A stretch of 64,000 bases of DNA. Origin: Streptomyces mobaraensis NBRC 13819 = DSM 40847. Its GTDB lineage: Bacteria > Actinomycetota > Actinomycetes > Streptomycetales > Streptomycetaceae. The notes below the pieces were generated by a model that was given only the letters and a program-made list of their open reading frames with translations, did not search any database and had not been told where the DNA came from. Both the position numbers and the translations under genes were made by a program. The first letter of the stretch is position 1. Each line of letters starts with the position of its first letter. Below, piece after piece: positions 32,670-41,816 of the stretch. The stretch is from NCBI RefSeq assembly GCF_017916255.1, contig NZ_CP072827.1, forward strand, positions 1,798,001 through 1,862,000, read 5' to 3'.

Positions 32670-33107
32670 ATGAAGAACACGTCCCGCACCACCGTCCGCC
32701 GTCTCGCCGGAGCCGGGGCCGCCGTGCTGCTGCTGGGGGGCGGTGCGCTGGCGACCGCGCCGAGCGCCGCGGCCAAGAACTACTCGCTGTCCTTCGACAA
32801 GGTGGCGCTGGCGGCCCCCGGCGTCACGGTGGACGTCACCTACTCCTGCGACGAGGGTTCGCAGCAGTGGATCGTCGCCAACGCCGACGAGCTGCCCAAG
32901 CCGGGGCACAACGAGGTGAGCGCCGCCGGCATCCTCAAGACCGACAAGCTGGTCTGCGACTACAACACCCACACGGCGCGGATGCAGCTGACCACGGGCG
33001 GCGTCGGCGCGTTCGCCAAGGGCAGCAAGGTGAAGGTCTCCCTCCACTACTTTGACCCGAACGACGGCTTCAGCGGCTTCCGCACCGAGCGGACCGTGAC
33101 CCTGTAG
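32670..33107 (+). CDS. Small secreted protein, possibly DNA-damage inducible
   Basis: A 145-residue precursor: a basic start (MKNTSRTTVRRLAG), hydrophobic AAVLLLGGGALATAPSAAA, cleavage near residue 35, and a mature ~110-residue beta-rich domain (YSLSFDKVALAAPGVTVDVTYSC, LVCDYNTHTARMQLTTGG, GSKVKVSLHYFDPNDGF). Two cysteines could form a disulfide. GGGGGGAAGG precedes the ATG. I do not recognise a family. The SOS-type box upstream is its most informative context. Confidence 0.75.
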   Translation: MKNTSRTTVRRLAGAGAAVLLLGGGALATAPSAAAKNYSLSFDKVALAAPGVTVDVTYSCDEGSQQWIVANADELPKPGHNEVSAAGILKTDKLVCDYNTHTARMQLTTGGVGAFAKGSKVKVSLHYFDPNDGFSGFRTERTVTL

Positions 33108-33129
33108 GCACCCGCGTACGGCGGAAACG

Positions 33130-33173
33130 GCGAGCGGCCCGCCCCCGGACGGTACCGGGGGCGGGCCGCTCGC
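33130..33173. terminator. Bidirectional hairpin terminator
   Basis: A perfect 19-bp stem (33130-33148 with 33155-33173, beginning GCGAGCGGCCCGCC) with loop ACGGTA lies between the convergent secreted-protein gene and the end of the suf operon. Confidence 0.85.
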
Positions 33174-33190
33174 GTCGGCGTGTGCCGCGC

Positions 33191-33523
33191 TCAGACGTTG
33201 AAGCCGAGCGCCCGGAGCTGTTCCCGGCCCTCGTCGGTGATCTTGTCGGGGCCCCACGGCGGCATCCAGACCCAGTTGATCCGGAGCTCGTTGACGATGC
33301 CCTCGGTCGCGGACTTCGCCTGGTCCTCGATGACGTCGGTCAGCGGGCAGGCCGCGGACGTCAGCGTCATGTCGAGGGTGGCGATGTTGGCGTCGTCGAT
33401 GTGGATGCCGTAGATCAGGCCGAGGTTGACGACGTCGATGCCCAGCTCGGGGTCGACCACGTCGTACAGGGCCTCGCGGACCTCTTCCTCGGTGGCCGGC
33501 TTGGTGGTCACTTCGTCGCTCAT
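33191..33523 (-). CDS. DUF59/MIP18-type Fe-S assembly factor (SufT-like)
   Basis: A 110-residue protein with EEEVREALYDVVDPELGIDVVNLGLIYGI, LDMTLTSAACPL (conserved Cys) and the terminal WVWMPPWGPDKITDEGREQLRALGF, hallmarks of the DUF59 metal-sulfur cluster assembly family. Members help cluster delivery to target proteins. Its ATG overlaps the sufU stop (ATGA), making it the last gene of the suf operon. Confidence 0.92.
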   Translation of the reverse strand: MSDEVTTKPATEEEVREALYDVVDPELGIDVVNLGLIYGIHIDDANIATLDMTLTSAACPLTDVIEDQAKSATEGIVNELRINWVWMPPWGPDKITDEGREQLRALGFNV

Positions 33524-34002
33524 GCGGTCTTCCTCGCAGTGCTCTCGGTGCTCGCGGTGGTCTCGCCCAGTGCCTGGGCGGTCGCGTCCTTCCACGCCAT
33601 CCAGCTCAGGAGAGCGCATTTCACCCGCGCGGGGTACTTGGAGACGCCGGCGAACGCGACCGCGTCCTCCAGCACCTCCTCCATCGCGTCGTCCGGCTCG
33701 ACCTTGCCCTTGGACTGCATCAGCTCCAGGAAGGTCTCCTGGATCCGACGGGCGTCGGCGAGCTCCTTGCCGACCAGCAGCTCGTTGAGGACCGAGGCGC
33801 TGGCCTGGCTGATCGAGCAGCCCTGGCCCTCGTACGAGACGTCTTCGATCGTCTCACCGGAGAGCCGGACGCGCAGGGTGATCTCGTCGCCGCACGTCGG
33901 GTTGACGTGGTGCACCTCGGCGTCGCCGTCCCGCAAGCCCCTGCCGTGCGGGTGCTTGTAGTGGTCCAGGATGACGTCCTGGTACATCGAATCAAGCTTC
34001 AC
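33520..34002 (-). CDS. sufU: Fe-S assembly sulfur-transfer protein SufU
   Basis: A 160-residue zinc protein that accepts sulfur from SufS. The ligand set is intact: Cys37 and Asp39 (NPTCGDE), Cys62 (GQGCSIS) and Cys129 (RVKCALL). The start MYQDVILDHYKHPHGRG is typical. The C-terminus has a Thr/Ser-rich tail. It is coupled to the DUF59 gene by an ATGA overlap and lies 13 bases after sufS. Confidence 0.95.
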   Translation of the reverse strand: MKLDSMYQDVILDHYKHPHGRGLRDGDAEVHHVNPTCGDEITLRVRLSGETIEDVSYEGQGCSISQASASVLNELLVGKELADARRIQETFLELMQSKGKVEPDDAMEEVLEDAVAFAGVSKYPARVKCALLSWMAWKDATAQALGETTASTESTARKTA

Positions 34003-34015
34003 AGTCCGCTGCCCA

Positions 34016-35272
34016 TCAGCCGAAGAAGTTCCGGACGTGCTCCAGACCCTCGACCAGCGCGTCGACCTCGCCGGGGGTGGAGTACAGGTAGAACGACGCC
34101 CGGGTGGTCGCCGGAATTCCGTACCGCAGGCAGACGGGCCGCGCGCAGTGGTGGCCGACGCGGACGGCGATGCCCTGCTCGTCGAGGACCTGGCCCACGT
34201 CGTGCGGGTGGATGTCGCCGAGCGTGAACGAGATCGCCGCGCCGCGGTCCTCGGCCGTGGTGGGGCCGATCAGCCGGAGGTCGGGGACCTCCTGGAGCCG
34301 CTGGATCGCGTACTGCGTGATCGCGTGCTCATGCCGCGCGATCTTGTCCATGCCGATCGACGTCAGGTAGTCCACAGCCGCGCCGAGGCCGATGGCCTGG
34401 GCGATCGGGGGCGTACCGGCCTCGAACTTGTGCGGCGCCGGGGCGTAGGTGGACGAGTGCATCGAGACGGTCTCGATCATCTCGCCGCCGCCGAGGAACG
34501 GCGGCAGGTCCTCCAGGAGCTCCTGGCGTCCCCACAGCACGCCGATGCCGTCCGGGCCGCACATCTTGTGGCCGGTGAAGGCCACGAAGTCGGCCTGGAG
34601 CGCCTGGACGTCCAGCGGCATGTGCGGCGCGGCCTGCGAGGCGTCGACGACGACCAGCGCGCCGACCTCCTGGGCGCGCCGGACGATCGCCTCGACCGGG
34701 TTGACCGTGCCCAGGATGTTGGAGACCAGCACGAACGAGACGACCTTGGTCTTCTCGGTGATGACCTGCTCGATGTTCGACAGGTCGAGCCGGCCGTCGT
34801 CCGTGAGCCCGAACCACTTCAGCTTCGCGCCGGTGCGCTGCGCGAGCAGCTGCCACGGGACGATGTTGGAGTGGTGCTCCATCTCCGTGATGACGATCTC
34901 GGTGTCGTGGTCCACCCGGTAGGGCTCGTCGGCCCAGCCGAGCATGTTCGCCACCAGGTTGAGCGACTCCGAGGCGTTCTTGGTGAATATGACCTCGTCG
35001 CGGCTGGGCGCGTTGACGAACGCGGCGATCTTGTCGCGCGCGCCCTCGTACAGCGCGGTGGCCTCCTCGGCGAGGACGTGGACGCCGCGGTGCACATTGG
35101 CGTTGTGCTGCTCGTAGTACTCGTTGATGACGTCGAGCACCTGGCGCGGCTTCTGGGACGTCGCCGCGTTGTCCAGGTAGACGAGCTTCTTCCCGTCGTG
35201 CAGGACGCGGTCGAGGATGGGGAAGTCCTTGCGGATCGCCTCGGTGTCGAGGAGCCCCGGAATCTGTGTCAC
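34016..35272 (-). CDS. sufS: Cysteine desulfurase SufS
   Basis: A 418-residue group II cysteine desulfurase: PLP-dependent removal of sulfur from cysteine for Fe-S assembly. Lys236 (TGHK) binds PLP, and Cys376 in VGHHCARPVC is the persulfide-forming residue. YLDNAATSQKPRQV and NANVHRGVHVLAEEAT are visible near the N-terminus. GTG 35272 overlaps the stop of sufC (GTGA). Confidence 0.96.
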   Translation of the reverse strand: MTQIPGLLDTEAIRKDFPILDRVLHDGKKLVYLDNAATSQKPRQVLDVINEYYEQHNANVHRGVHVLAEEATALYEGARDKIAAFVNAPSRDEVIFTKNASESLNLVANMLGWADEPYRVDHDTEIVITEMEHHSNIVPWQLLAQRTGAKLKWFGLTDDGRLDLSNIEQVITEKTKVVSFVLVSNILGTVNPVEAIVRRAQEVGALVVVDASQAAPHMPLDVQALQADFVAFTGHKMCGPDGIGVLWGRQELLEDLPPFLGGGEMIETVSMHSSTYAPAPHKFEAGTPPIAQAIGLGAAVDYLTSIGMDKIARHEHAITQYAIQRLQEVPDLRLIGPTTAEDRGAAISFTLGDIHPHDVGQVLDEQGIAVRVGHHCARPVCLRYGIPATTRASFYLYSTPGEVDALVEGLEHVRNFFG

Positions 35273-36033
35273 GCGGTGACGCCTCCCGTCGTGTACGCCT
35301 CGTAGCCCTCTTCCTCCAGCTTGTCCGCGAGCTCGGCGCCGCCGGACTCGGCGATGCGGCCGTTCGCGAAGACGTGCACGAAGTCCGGCTTGATGTAGCG
35401 CAGGATGCGGGTGTAGTGCGTGATCAGCAGGGTGCCCACCTCACCGGTGTCACGGACCCGGTTGACGCCCTCGGAGACGATGCGCAGGGCGTCGACGTCC
35501 AGGCCCGAGTCGGTCTCGTCCAGAATCGCGATCTTCGGCTTGAGGAGCTCCAGCTGGAGGATCTCGTGCCGCTTCTTCTCACCGCCGGAGAAGCCCTCGT
35601 TGACGTTGCGCTCGGCGAAGGCGGGGTCCATGTGCAGGCGCGCCATGGACTCCTTGACCTCCTTGACCCAGGTGCGCAGCTTGGGGGCCTCGCCGCGGAT
35701 CGCGGTGGCGGAGGTGCGGAGGAAGTTGGAGACCGAGACGCCGGGCACCTCGACCGGGTACTGCATGGCGAGGAAGACGCCGGCGCGGGCGCGCTCGTCG
35801 ACGGACATCTCCAGGACGTCCTCGCCGTCGAGGGTGACGGTGCCGCCGGTGATCGTGTACTTGGGGTGACCGGCCAGCGAGTAGGCCAGGGTGGACTTGC
35901 CGGAGCCGTTGGGGCCCATGATGGCGTGGGTCTCGCCCTGCTTCACGGTCAGGTCGACGCCACGCAGGATCTCCCGGGGGCCGCCTTCGGCGTCGACGGA
36001 GACGTGCAGGTCGTGGATCTCAAGCGTTGCCAT
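35269..36033 (-). CDS. sufC: Fe-S assembly ATPase SufC
   Basis: A 254-residue ABC-type ATPase of the SufBCD scaffold complex. Walker A is GPNGSGKS (40-47), the signature FSGGEKKRHEILQL sits near 148, and Walker B is IAILDETDSGLDVDAL. Unlike transport ATPases it works in the cytoplasm, driving SufB/SufD rearrangement for cluster assembly. Confidence 0.96.
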   Translation of the reverse strand: MATLEIHDLHVSVDAEGGPREILRGVDLTVKQGETHAIMGPNGSGKSTLAYSLAGHPKYTITGGTVTLDGEDVLEMSVDERARAGVFLAMQYPVEVPGVSVSNFLRTSATAIRGEAPKLRTWVKEVKESMARLHMDPAFAERNVNEGFSGGEKKRHEILQLELLKPKIAILDETDSGLDVDALRIVSEGVNRVRDTGEVGTLLITHYTRILRYIKPDFVHVFANGRIAESGGAELADKLEEEGYEAYTTGGVTA

Positions 36034-36040
36034 GGGGAAC

Positions 36041-36370
36041 TCAGGACTCCTGGGTGATGGAAACGAGCACAGACGCGTCTGGGCCGTCTCCTTCGATCTT
36101 GACGGGGTAAACGGGGACCGGTCGGGTGGCCGGGAGACCCGAGGGCTTTCCGGTGCGCAGGTCGAAGGTGGAGCCGTGCAGCCAGCATTCGATGGCGCAG
36201 TCCTCCACCTCGCCCTCGGAGAGCGAGACGTTGGCGTGCGAGCAGATGTCGTGGATGGCGAAGACCTCGCCCTCGGTGCGGACGATCGACACGGGGGTGC
36301 CGTCGACCTCCACCCGCTTGGGCGTGTCCTCCTCCAGTTCGCCGAGCGCGGCCACGCGTACGTAGGTCAT
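36041..36370 (-). CDS. Rieske-type [2Fe-2S] ferredoxin in the suf operon
   Basis: A 109-residue Rieske protein of the non-haem dioxygenase ferredoxin type. The ligands are Cys43/His45 (ICSHANVSL) and Cys62/His65 (ECWLHGS). There is no membrane segment or signal peptide, so it is soluble. Its position between sufD and sufC is typical of actinobacterial suf operons, where it probably supplies electrons or acts as an early cluster acceptor (inferred). Confidence 0.93.
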   Translation of the reverse strand: MTYVRVAALGELEEDTPKRVEVDGTPVSIVRTEGEVFAIHDICSHANVSLSEGEVEDCAIECWLHGSTFDLRTGKPSGLPATRPVPVYPVKIEGDGPDASVLVSITQES

Positions 36371-37557
36371 GCGACGGACGCCTCCAGCTCGGCCTCGATC
36401 TTGGCGATCAGGCGCTCCTCCAGCTCGGGGACGCCGATCTGCTGGACGAGCTCGGCGAAGAAGCCGCGGACGACCAGCCGGCGGGCCTCGTCGGCGGGGA
36501 TGCCGCGGGCCATCAGGTAGAACAGCTGCTCGTCGTCGAAGCGGCCGGTCGCCGAGGCGTGGCCGGCGCCGACGATCTCACCGGTCTCGATCTCCAGGTT
36601 GGGGACCGAGTCGACGCGCGCGCCGTCGGTGAGGACGAGGTTGCGGTTGAGCTCGTAGGTGTCGGTGCCCTCGGCCGCGGCGCGGATGAGGACGTCGCCG
36701 ATCCAGACGGCGTGCGCGTCCTTGCCCTGGAGGGCGCCCTTGAAGACCACGTTGCTGCGGCAGTGCGGCGTGTCGTGGTCGACGAAGAGGCGGTGCTCCT
36801 GGTGCTGGCCGTTGTCGGTGAAGTACAGGCCGTAGAGCTCGGCCTCGCCGCCGGGGGCGCCGTAGACGACGCGCGGGTGCAGCCGGACCAGGTCGCCGCC
36901 GAAGGTGACGATCACGGACTTGAAGCGGGCGTCGCGGCCGACGAGCGCGGTGTGCTGCGCGGCGTGGACGGCCGTGTCGTCCCAGTCCTGGACGGAGACG
37001 ACGGTGAGCTTGGCGCCGTCGCCGAGCAGGTACTCGACGTTGGCGGCCAGGGTGGCGTCACCGGTGTGGTCGATGACGACGATGGCCTCGGAGAAGGCGC
37101 CGATCTCGACGACCTGGTGGCCGAAGGCCACCCCGCCCTCGCCGTGCACGGCGATCCGCACGGGCTCGGTGAGCACGGTGTCCTTGGGGATCGAGACGAC
37201 GGACGCCTTCTCGAAGGAGCTGTACGCCTGGGCGGCCACCCGGTCGACGGGCTTGCCGGCCTTGCCGAGCCGGGCGTCGTCCCGGCCGACGGTCTCCACG
37301 ATGACGCCCTCGGGGGCGGTCACCTCGACCTTGACGCCGGCGCCGTCCGTCCCCTTCTCCAGGGCCGTGCCGTCGTGCAGACCGCGGAGGCGCTCCAGCG
37401 GGGTGAACCGCCACTCCTCCTCGCGGCCGTGCGGCACGGGGAAGTCGGCGACGTCGTACGAGGCGGGGGCGCTGACCCGCGCGTCGATGGGCTGCTTGGC
37501 CCCGCCCACCTGGATGGCGCCGTCGGTGGTGCTGCCGGCGGGAGTGTTGTCAGCCAT
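36367..37557 (-). CDS. sufD: Fe-S scaffold protein SufD
   Basis: A 396-residue SufB/SufD-family protein: a helical N-terminus (APASYDVADFPVPHGREEEWRFTPLERL), a right-handed beta-helix core, and the C-terminal helices GAGHASATGRFDDEQLFYLMARGIPADEARRLVVRGFFAEL. It partners with SufB and SufC in the scaffold. Its stop overlaps the start of the Rieske gene (ATGA). Confidence 0.95.
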   Translation of the reverse strand: MADNTPAGSTTDGAIQVGGAKQPIDARVSAPASYDVADFPVPHGREEEWRFTPLERLRGLHDGTALEKGTDGAGVKVEVTAPEGVIVETVGRDDARLGKAGKPVDRVAAQAYSSFEKASVVSIPKDTVLTEPVRIAVHGEGGVAFGHQVVEIGAFSEAIVVIDHTGDATLAANVEYLLGDGAKLTVVSVQDWDDTAVHAAQHTALVGRDARFKSVIVTFGGDLVRLHPRVVYGAPGGEAELYGLYFTDNGQHQEHRLFVDHDTPHCRSNVVFKGALQGKDAHAVWIGDVLIRAAAEGTDTYELNRNLVLTDGARVDSVPNLEIETGEIVGAGHASATGRFDDEQLFYLMARGIPADEARRLVVRGFFAELVQQIGVPELEERLIAKIEAELEASVA

Positions 37558-37616
37558 GGCTGTCGTGGTGCTCTCTTCCTGTCAAAAAGGGTCGCTGCGG
37601 TCGAAGGCGGCGGGCG

Positions 37617-39038
37617 TCAGCCGACCGCGCCTTCCATCTGCAGCTCGATCAGCCGGTTGAGCTCCAGCGCGTACTCCATCGGCAGCTCGCGGGCGATCGG
37701 CTCGACGAAGCCGCGCACGATCATCGCCATCGCCTCGTCCTCCGACAGACCGCGGCTCATCAGGTAGAAGAGCTGGTCGTCGCTGACCTTGGAGACGGTC
37801 GCCTCGTGGCCCATGGACACGTCGTCCTCGCGGACGTCCACGTAGGGGTAGGTGTCCGAGCGGGAGATGGTGTCCACCAGCAGCGCGTCGCACAGCACGT
37901 TGGACTTGGAGCCGTGGGCGCCCTCGCCGATCTCGATCAGACCGCGGTACGAGGTGCGGCCGCCGCCCCGCGCCACCGACTTGGAGACGATGTTGGAGGA
38001 GGTGTTGGGCGCCATGTGGACCATCTTGGCGCCGGCGTCCTGGTGCTGGCCCTCGCCGGAGAAGGCGATGGACAGCGTCTCGCCCTTGGCGTGCTCGCCC
38101 ATCAGGTAGACGGCGGGGTACTTCATCGTCACCTTGGAGCCGATGTTGCCGTCGATCCACTCCATGGTCGCGCCCTCGTACGCCACGGCGCGCTTGGTGA
38201 CCAGGTTGTAGACGTTGTTCGACCAGTTCTGGATGGTCGTGTAGCGGCAGCGGCCGCCCTTCTTGACGATGATCTCCACGACGGCGCTGTGCAGCGAGTC
38301 GGAGGAGTAGATCGGGGCGGTGCAGCCCTCGACGTAGTGCACGTAGGCGTTCTCGTCGACGATGATCAGCGTCCGCTCGAACTGGCCCATGTTCTCCGTG
38401 TTGATCCGGAAGTAGGCCTGGAGCGGGATGTCGACGTGGACGCCCGGCGGGACGTAGATGAAGGAGCCGCCGGACCACACGGCCGTGTTCAGCGAGGCGA
38501 ACTTGTTGTCGCCCGCCGGGATGACGGTGCCGAAGTACTCCTGGAAGAGCTCGGGGTGCTCCTTCAGGGCGGTGTCGGTGTCCAGGAAGATGACGCCCTG
38601 CTCCTCCAGGTCCTCACGGATCTGGTGGTAGACGACCTCGGACTCGTACTGGGCGGCGACACCGGCGACGAGGCGCTGCTTCTCCGCCTCGGGGATGCCC
38701 AGCTTGTCGTAGGTGTTCTTGATGTCCTCGGGCAGGTCCTCCCAGGAGGCGGCCTGCTTCTCGGTGGAGCGGACGAAGTACTTGATGTTGTCGAAGTCGA
38801 TGCCCGTGAGGTCCGAGCCCCAGGTCGGCATGGGCTTCTTGTCGAAGAGCCGCAGGCCCTTCAGACGCAGCTTGAGCATCCACTCCGGCTCGGACTTCTT
38901 GGCCGAGATGTCGCGGACGACCTCCTCGGAGAGGCCGCGCTTGGCCGCGGCGCCGGCCGCGTCGGAGTCGGCCCAGCCGTATTCGTACGTGCCCAGGCCC
39001 TCGAGCTCAGGGTGGGCAGTCTCCGTGGGGAGAGTCAT
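37617..39038 (-). CDS. sufB: Fe-S scaffold protein SufB
   Basis: A 473-residue scaffold on which clusters form. Diagnostic segments are [81 protein letters not shown] (conserved Cys), and the C-terminal [37 protein letters not shown] 39038 overlaps the end of sufR, so scaffold synthesis is coupled to its regulator. Confidence 0.96.
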   Translation of the reverse strand: MTLPTETAHPELEGLGTYEYGWADSDAAGAAAKRGLSEEVVRDISAKKSEPEWMLKLRLKGLRLFDKKPMPTWGSDLTGIDFDNIKYFVRSTEKQAASWEDLPEDIKNTYDKLGIPEAEKQRLVAGVAAQYESEVVYHQIREDLEEQGVIFLDTDTALKEHPELFQEYFGTVIPAGDNKFASLNTAVWSGGSFIYVPPGVHVDIPLQAYFRINTENMGQFERTLIIVDENAYVHYVEGCTAPIYSSDSLHSAVVEIIVKKGGRCRYTTIQNWSNNVYNLVTKRAVAYEGATMEWIDGNIGSKVTMKYPAVYLMGEHAKGETLSIAFSGEGQHQDAGAKMVHMAPNTSSNIVSKSVARGGGRTSYRGLIEIGEGAHGSKSNVLCDALLVDTISRSDTYPYVDVREDDVSMGHEATVSKVSDDQLFYLMSRGLSEDEAMAMIVRGFVEPIARELPMEYALELNRLIELQMEGAVG

Positions 39039-39832
39039 GCGGGGTTCCTCCCGGCCGTGCTGGTGGATGCGGTGGTCGTCTTGGTGGACGCTGTCTTGGG
39101 GATGAACGTCGTGCACACGCCGTCGCCGTGGGCGATGGTGGCAAGACGTTGCACATGCGTCCCGAGCAGGCGGGAGAAGACCTCGGTCTCCGCCTCGCAC
39201 AGCTGCGGGAACTGCTCGGCGACATGGGCGACCGGGCAGTGGTGCTGGCAGAGCTGTTCGCCGACCGGCGCTGTGCGCGCCGTAGCAGCGTACCCGTCCT
39301 CGGTCAATGCCCTGGCCAGCATGCGGGCCCGCTCCTCGGGGGGCGCGGCCTCCAGGGCGGCCCGGTAGCCCTCGGCCTGGGCGGCCATCCGGGCCCGGGC
39401 GAACGCGGCGACGGCGGCCTCGCCCATCTCGCCGCCGCCCGCGGCCTGGGCGATCCAGCGCAGGGCGTCGGTGGCGAGCTTGTCGTATGCCTGGTCGAAG
39501 GCGTCCCGGCCGCAGTCCGTCAGGACGAAGACCTTGGCGGGCCGGCCGCGGGTACGGGCGCCGTACACCCGCTTCTCACGGGGCTCGACCATGCCCTCGG
39601 CGGCCAGCACGTCCAGGTGGCGGCGGACCGCGGCCTGGGTGAGCTCCAGGCGCAGGGCCAGCTCGGCGGCGGTGGACGGGCCGTGATCGAGGATGGAGCG
39701 GGCCACGCGGGCGCGGGTGCCGCGCTGCTCGTCGTGGGCGCGCTGCTCCTCGCGGGCCGCGGGTACGGCGGAACCGGGTCCGGCGGCCGTCGTGGCCGCG
39801 GGCCCTTCCGGTGCCTCGCCCGCGTATTTCAC
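39035..39832 (-). CDS. sufR: SufR-type [Fe-S]-binding repressor of the suf operon
   Basis: A 265-residue regulator. A winged helix ([38 protein letters not shown], about residues 45-85) is followed by a helical domain and the cluster-binding cysteines Cys195, Cys199, Cys212 and Cys240 ([10 protein letters not shown]...QLCE...GVCT), the spacing of SufR proteins. With a cluster bound it is expected to repress suf; cluster loss derepresses. I take the GTG at 39832 ([10 protein letters not shown]) as start because it lies six bases after AACAAT and under a CAAC-N6-GTTG dyad. An upstream GTG at 39913 is less likely. Confidence 0.93.
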   Translation of the reverse strand: MKYAGEAPEGPAATTAAGPGSAVPAAREEQRAHDEQRGTRARVARSILDHGPSTAAELALRLELTQAAVRRHLDVLAAEGMVEPREKRVYGARTRGRPAKVFVLTDCGRDAFDQAYDKLATDALRWIAQAAGGGEMGEAAVAAFARARMAAQAEGYRAALEAAPPEERARMLARALTEDGYAATARTAPVGEQLCQHHCPVAHVAEQFPQLCEAETEVFSRLLGTHVQRLATIAHGDGVCTTFIPKTASTKTTTASTSTAGRNPA

Positions 39833-39868
39833 AACACCATTGTTGCGTAATTGGCTGAGCCGGGACAA
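39830..39868 (-). promoter_or_regulatory. sufR promoter and operator
   Basis: On the minus strand: TTGTCC (39868-39863), an 18-bp spacer, AACAAT (39844-39839), six bases, then the GTG at 39832. A dyad CAAC-ACCATT-GTTG (39832-39845) covers the -10 box and start codon, so bound repressor would occlude RNA polymerase. CAAC-N6-GTTG is the form I recall being described for streptomycete SufR; that recollection should be checked. Confidence 0.7.
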
Positions 39869-39968
39869 GCCTCGACGCCCCGCCCGGCGGTGGTCTCGGT
39901 CACTAAGGGTCACCTAACCGGCACATTGATCTCGCACCCCGGCGGGATCCGGAGGCCCGCGGGGTTCG

Positions 39969-39974
39969 TAGACT
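39969..39974 (+). promoter_or_regulatory. -10 box of a leaderless ABC exporter transcript
   Basis: TAGACT is followed by eight bases and the ATG at 39983. There is no ribosome binding site in between. Confidence 0.4.
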
Positions 39975-39982
39975 TCCTTGCC

Positions 39983-40942
39983 ATGCGCAGTGCCACCCCG
40001 GGCGAGCCCCGGACCCCCGGCCGCGTGCCGGCCGTCGAGGTCCACGGCCTCGTCAAGCGGTACGGGCGGAAGACCGCGGTGGACGGTCTCGACCTGTCCG
40101 TCGCGGCCGGCACCCTCACCGCCGTCCTCGGCCCCAACGGGGCCGGCAAGACCACCACCATCGAAACCTGCGAGGGCTACCGCCGCCCCGACGCCGGCAC
40201 CGTCCGCGTGCTCGGCCTCGACCCGGTGGCCGACGCCGCCGCCCTGCGCCCGCGCGTCGGCGTGATGCTCCAGAGCGGCGGGATCTACTCCGGCGCCCGT
40301 GCCGACGAGATGCTGCGGCACATGGCCGCGCTGCACGCCCACCCGCTGGACGTCGGCATGCTGATCGAACGCCTCGGCCTGGACACCTGCGGACGCACCA
40401 CGTACCGGCGGCTCTCCGGCGGCCAGCAGCAGCGGCTCTCCCTGGCCATGGCCGTGGTCGGCCGCCCCGAACTGGTCTTCCTGGACGAGCCCACGGCCGG
40501 CCTCGACCCCCAGGCGCGCCGCGCGACCTGGGACCTGGTCCGGGAGCTGCGGGAGGACGGCGTCACCGTCGTGCTCACCACCCACCACATGGAGGAGGCC
40601 GAGGAGCTGGCCGACGACGTCGCGATCATCGACGCCGGCCGGGTCATCGCCCAGGGCAGCCCCGAGGAGCTGTGCAAGGGCGGCGCGGAGAACACCCTCC
40701 GCTTCACCGGCCGGGCCGGCCTGGACGTCGCCTCCCTCCTGAAGGCCCTCCCCGCCGACTGCGCGGCCGTCGAGCTGACCCCCGGCTCGTACCGGGTCAC
40801 CGGCTCCGTCGACCCGCAGCTGCTCGCCACCGTCACCACCTGGTGCGCGCAGCACGGCGTGATGCCGGACCGGATAGCCGTGGAGCGGCACACGCTGGAG
40901 GACGTCTTCCTGGAGCTCACGGGCAAGGAGCTGCGCGCATGA
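39983..40942 (+). CDS. ABC exporter ATP-binding protein beside ctaA
   Basis: A 319-residue ATPase: VHGLVKRYGRKTAVDGLDLSV, Walker A GPNGAGKTTTIET, signature LSGGQQQRLSLAMAV, Walker B LVFLDEPTAGLDPQ, H-loop TTHHMEEAEELAD, and a C-terminal extra domain. It pairs with the permease overlapping at ATGA. The substrate is unknown. The location between suf and ctaA recurs in other actinobacteria, which hints at a link to haem or respiratory assembly, but nothing in the sequence proves it. Confidence 0.94.
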   Translation: MRSATPGEPRTPGRVPAVEVHGLVKRYGRKTAVDGLDLSVAAGTLTAVLGPNGAGKTTTIETCEGYRRPDAGTVRVLGLDPVADAAALRPRVGVMLQSGGIYSGARADEMLRHMAALHAHPLDVGMLIERLGLDTCGRTTYRRLSGGQQQRLSLAMAVVGRPELVFLDEPTAGLDPQARRATWDLVRELREDGVTVVLTTHHMEEAEELADDVAIIDAGRVIAQGSPEELCKGGAENTLRFTGRAGLDVASLLKALPADCAAVELTPGSYRVTGSVDPQLLATVTTWCAQHGVMPDRIAVERHTLEDVFLELTGKELRA

Positions 40943-41709
40943 CCACACCGGGCACCTTCACACCGCGCCCCGGCGCCGCCCCGCTCTCCCGGATGATCCG
41001 CGCGCAGGCCGCCCTGGAGACCCGGATGCTGCTGCGCAACGGCGAGCAGCTGCTGCTGACGGTCGTCATCCCGACGCTGCTGTTGGTCCTCTTCAGCACC
41101 GTGGACGTGGTGGATACGGGGGACGGCAAGGCCGTCGACTTCCTCGCCCCCGGCATCCTCGCCCTGGCCGTCCTCTCCACCGCCTTCACCGGGCAGGCCA
41201 TCGCCACCGGTTTCGACCGGCGGTACGGCGTCCTCAAGCGGCTCGGCGCGTCCCCGCTGCCGCGCTGGGCGCTGATGACCGCCAAGACGGCGTCGGTGCT
41301 GGTCACCGAGGTGCTCCAGGTCGCCCTGCTGACGGTGATCGCGTTCGCGCTCGGCTGGTCGCCGCACGGCAACCCGTTCGCCGTACTGCTGCTGCTCGTC
41401 CTCGGCACGGCCGCGTTCTCGGGTCTCGGCCTGCTGATGGCGGGCACGCTGAAGGCGGAGGCGACACTCGCGGCGGCGAACCTGGTGTTCCTCCTGCTGC
41501 TGGTCGGCGGTGGCGTGATCGTGCCGCTGGACCGGTTCCCCGACGCCGCGCGGGCGGTGTTGGAGCTGCTGCCGATCTCGGCGCTGTCCGACGGCCTCCG
41601 GGACGTGCTGCGGGACGGCGCCGGGATGCCCTGGCGGGACCTCGGCATCCTCGCGGTGTGGGCGGTGCTGGGCCTGGGCGCGGCGGCCCGCCTCTTCCGC
41701 TGGGAGTGA
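40939..41709 (+). CDS. ABC-2 type exporter permease
   Basis: A 256-residue membrane protein with six hydrophobic segments: ALETRMLLRNGEQLLLTVVIPTLLLVLF at the N-terminus, TGQAIATGFDRRYGVLKRLGASPLPR (coupling region), and a C-terminal LLPISALSDGLRDVLRDG. It forms a two-gene exporter with the preceding ATPase and is followed by a strong hairpin. Confidence 0.93.
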   Translation: MTTPGTFTPRPGAAPLSRMIRAQAALETRMLLRNGEQLLLTVVIPTLLLVLFSTVDVVDTGDGKAVDFLAPGILALAVLSTAFTGQAIATGFDRRYGVLKRLGASPLPRWALMTAKTASVLVTEVLQVALLTVIAFALGWSPHGNPFAVLLLLVLGTAAFSGLGLLMAGTLKAEATLAAANLVFLLLLVGGGVIVPLDRFPDAARAVLELLPISALSDGLRDVLRDGAGMPWRDLGILAVWAVLGLGAAARLFRWE

Positions 41710-41715
41710 CCCCCC

Positions 41716-41758
41716 AAGCCGGGGTGAGCGCCCCCGACACAGGCGCTCACCTCGGCTT
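41716..41758. terminator. Hairpin terminator after the ABC exporter
   Basis: A 17-bp stem with one mismatch (41716-41732 with 41742-41758, AAGCCGGGGTGAGCGCC on the left) has a nine-base loop and is followed by TC. It separates the exporter from ctaA, which then has its own promoter. Confidence 0.8.
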
Positions 41759-41804
41759 TCACGCCCCGCCGCACCCCTCGTGAATCCATGCACAAGCGGG
41801 CCCT

Positions 41805-41810
41805 TACGAT
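41805..41810 (+). promoter_or_regulatory. -10 box of leaderless ctaA
   Basis: TACGAT, then GGCTCC, then GTG 41817. The six-base spacing implies a leaderless message. Confidence 0.4.
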
Positions 41811-41816
41811 GGCTCC

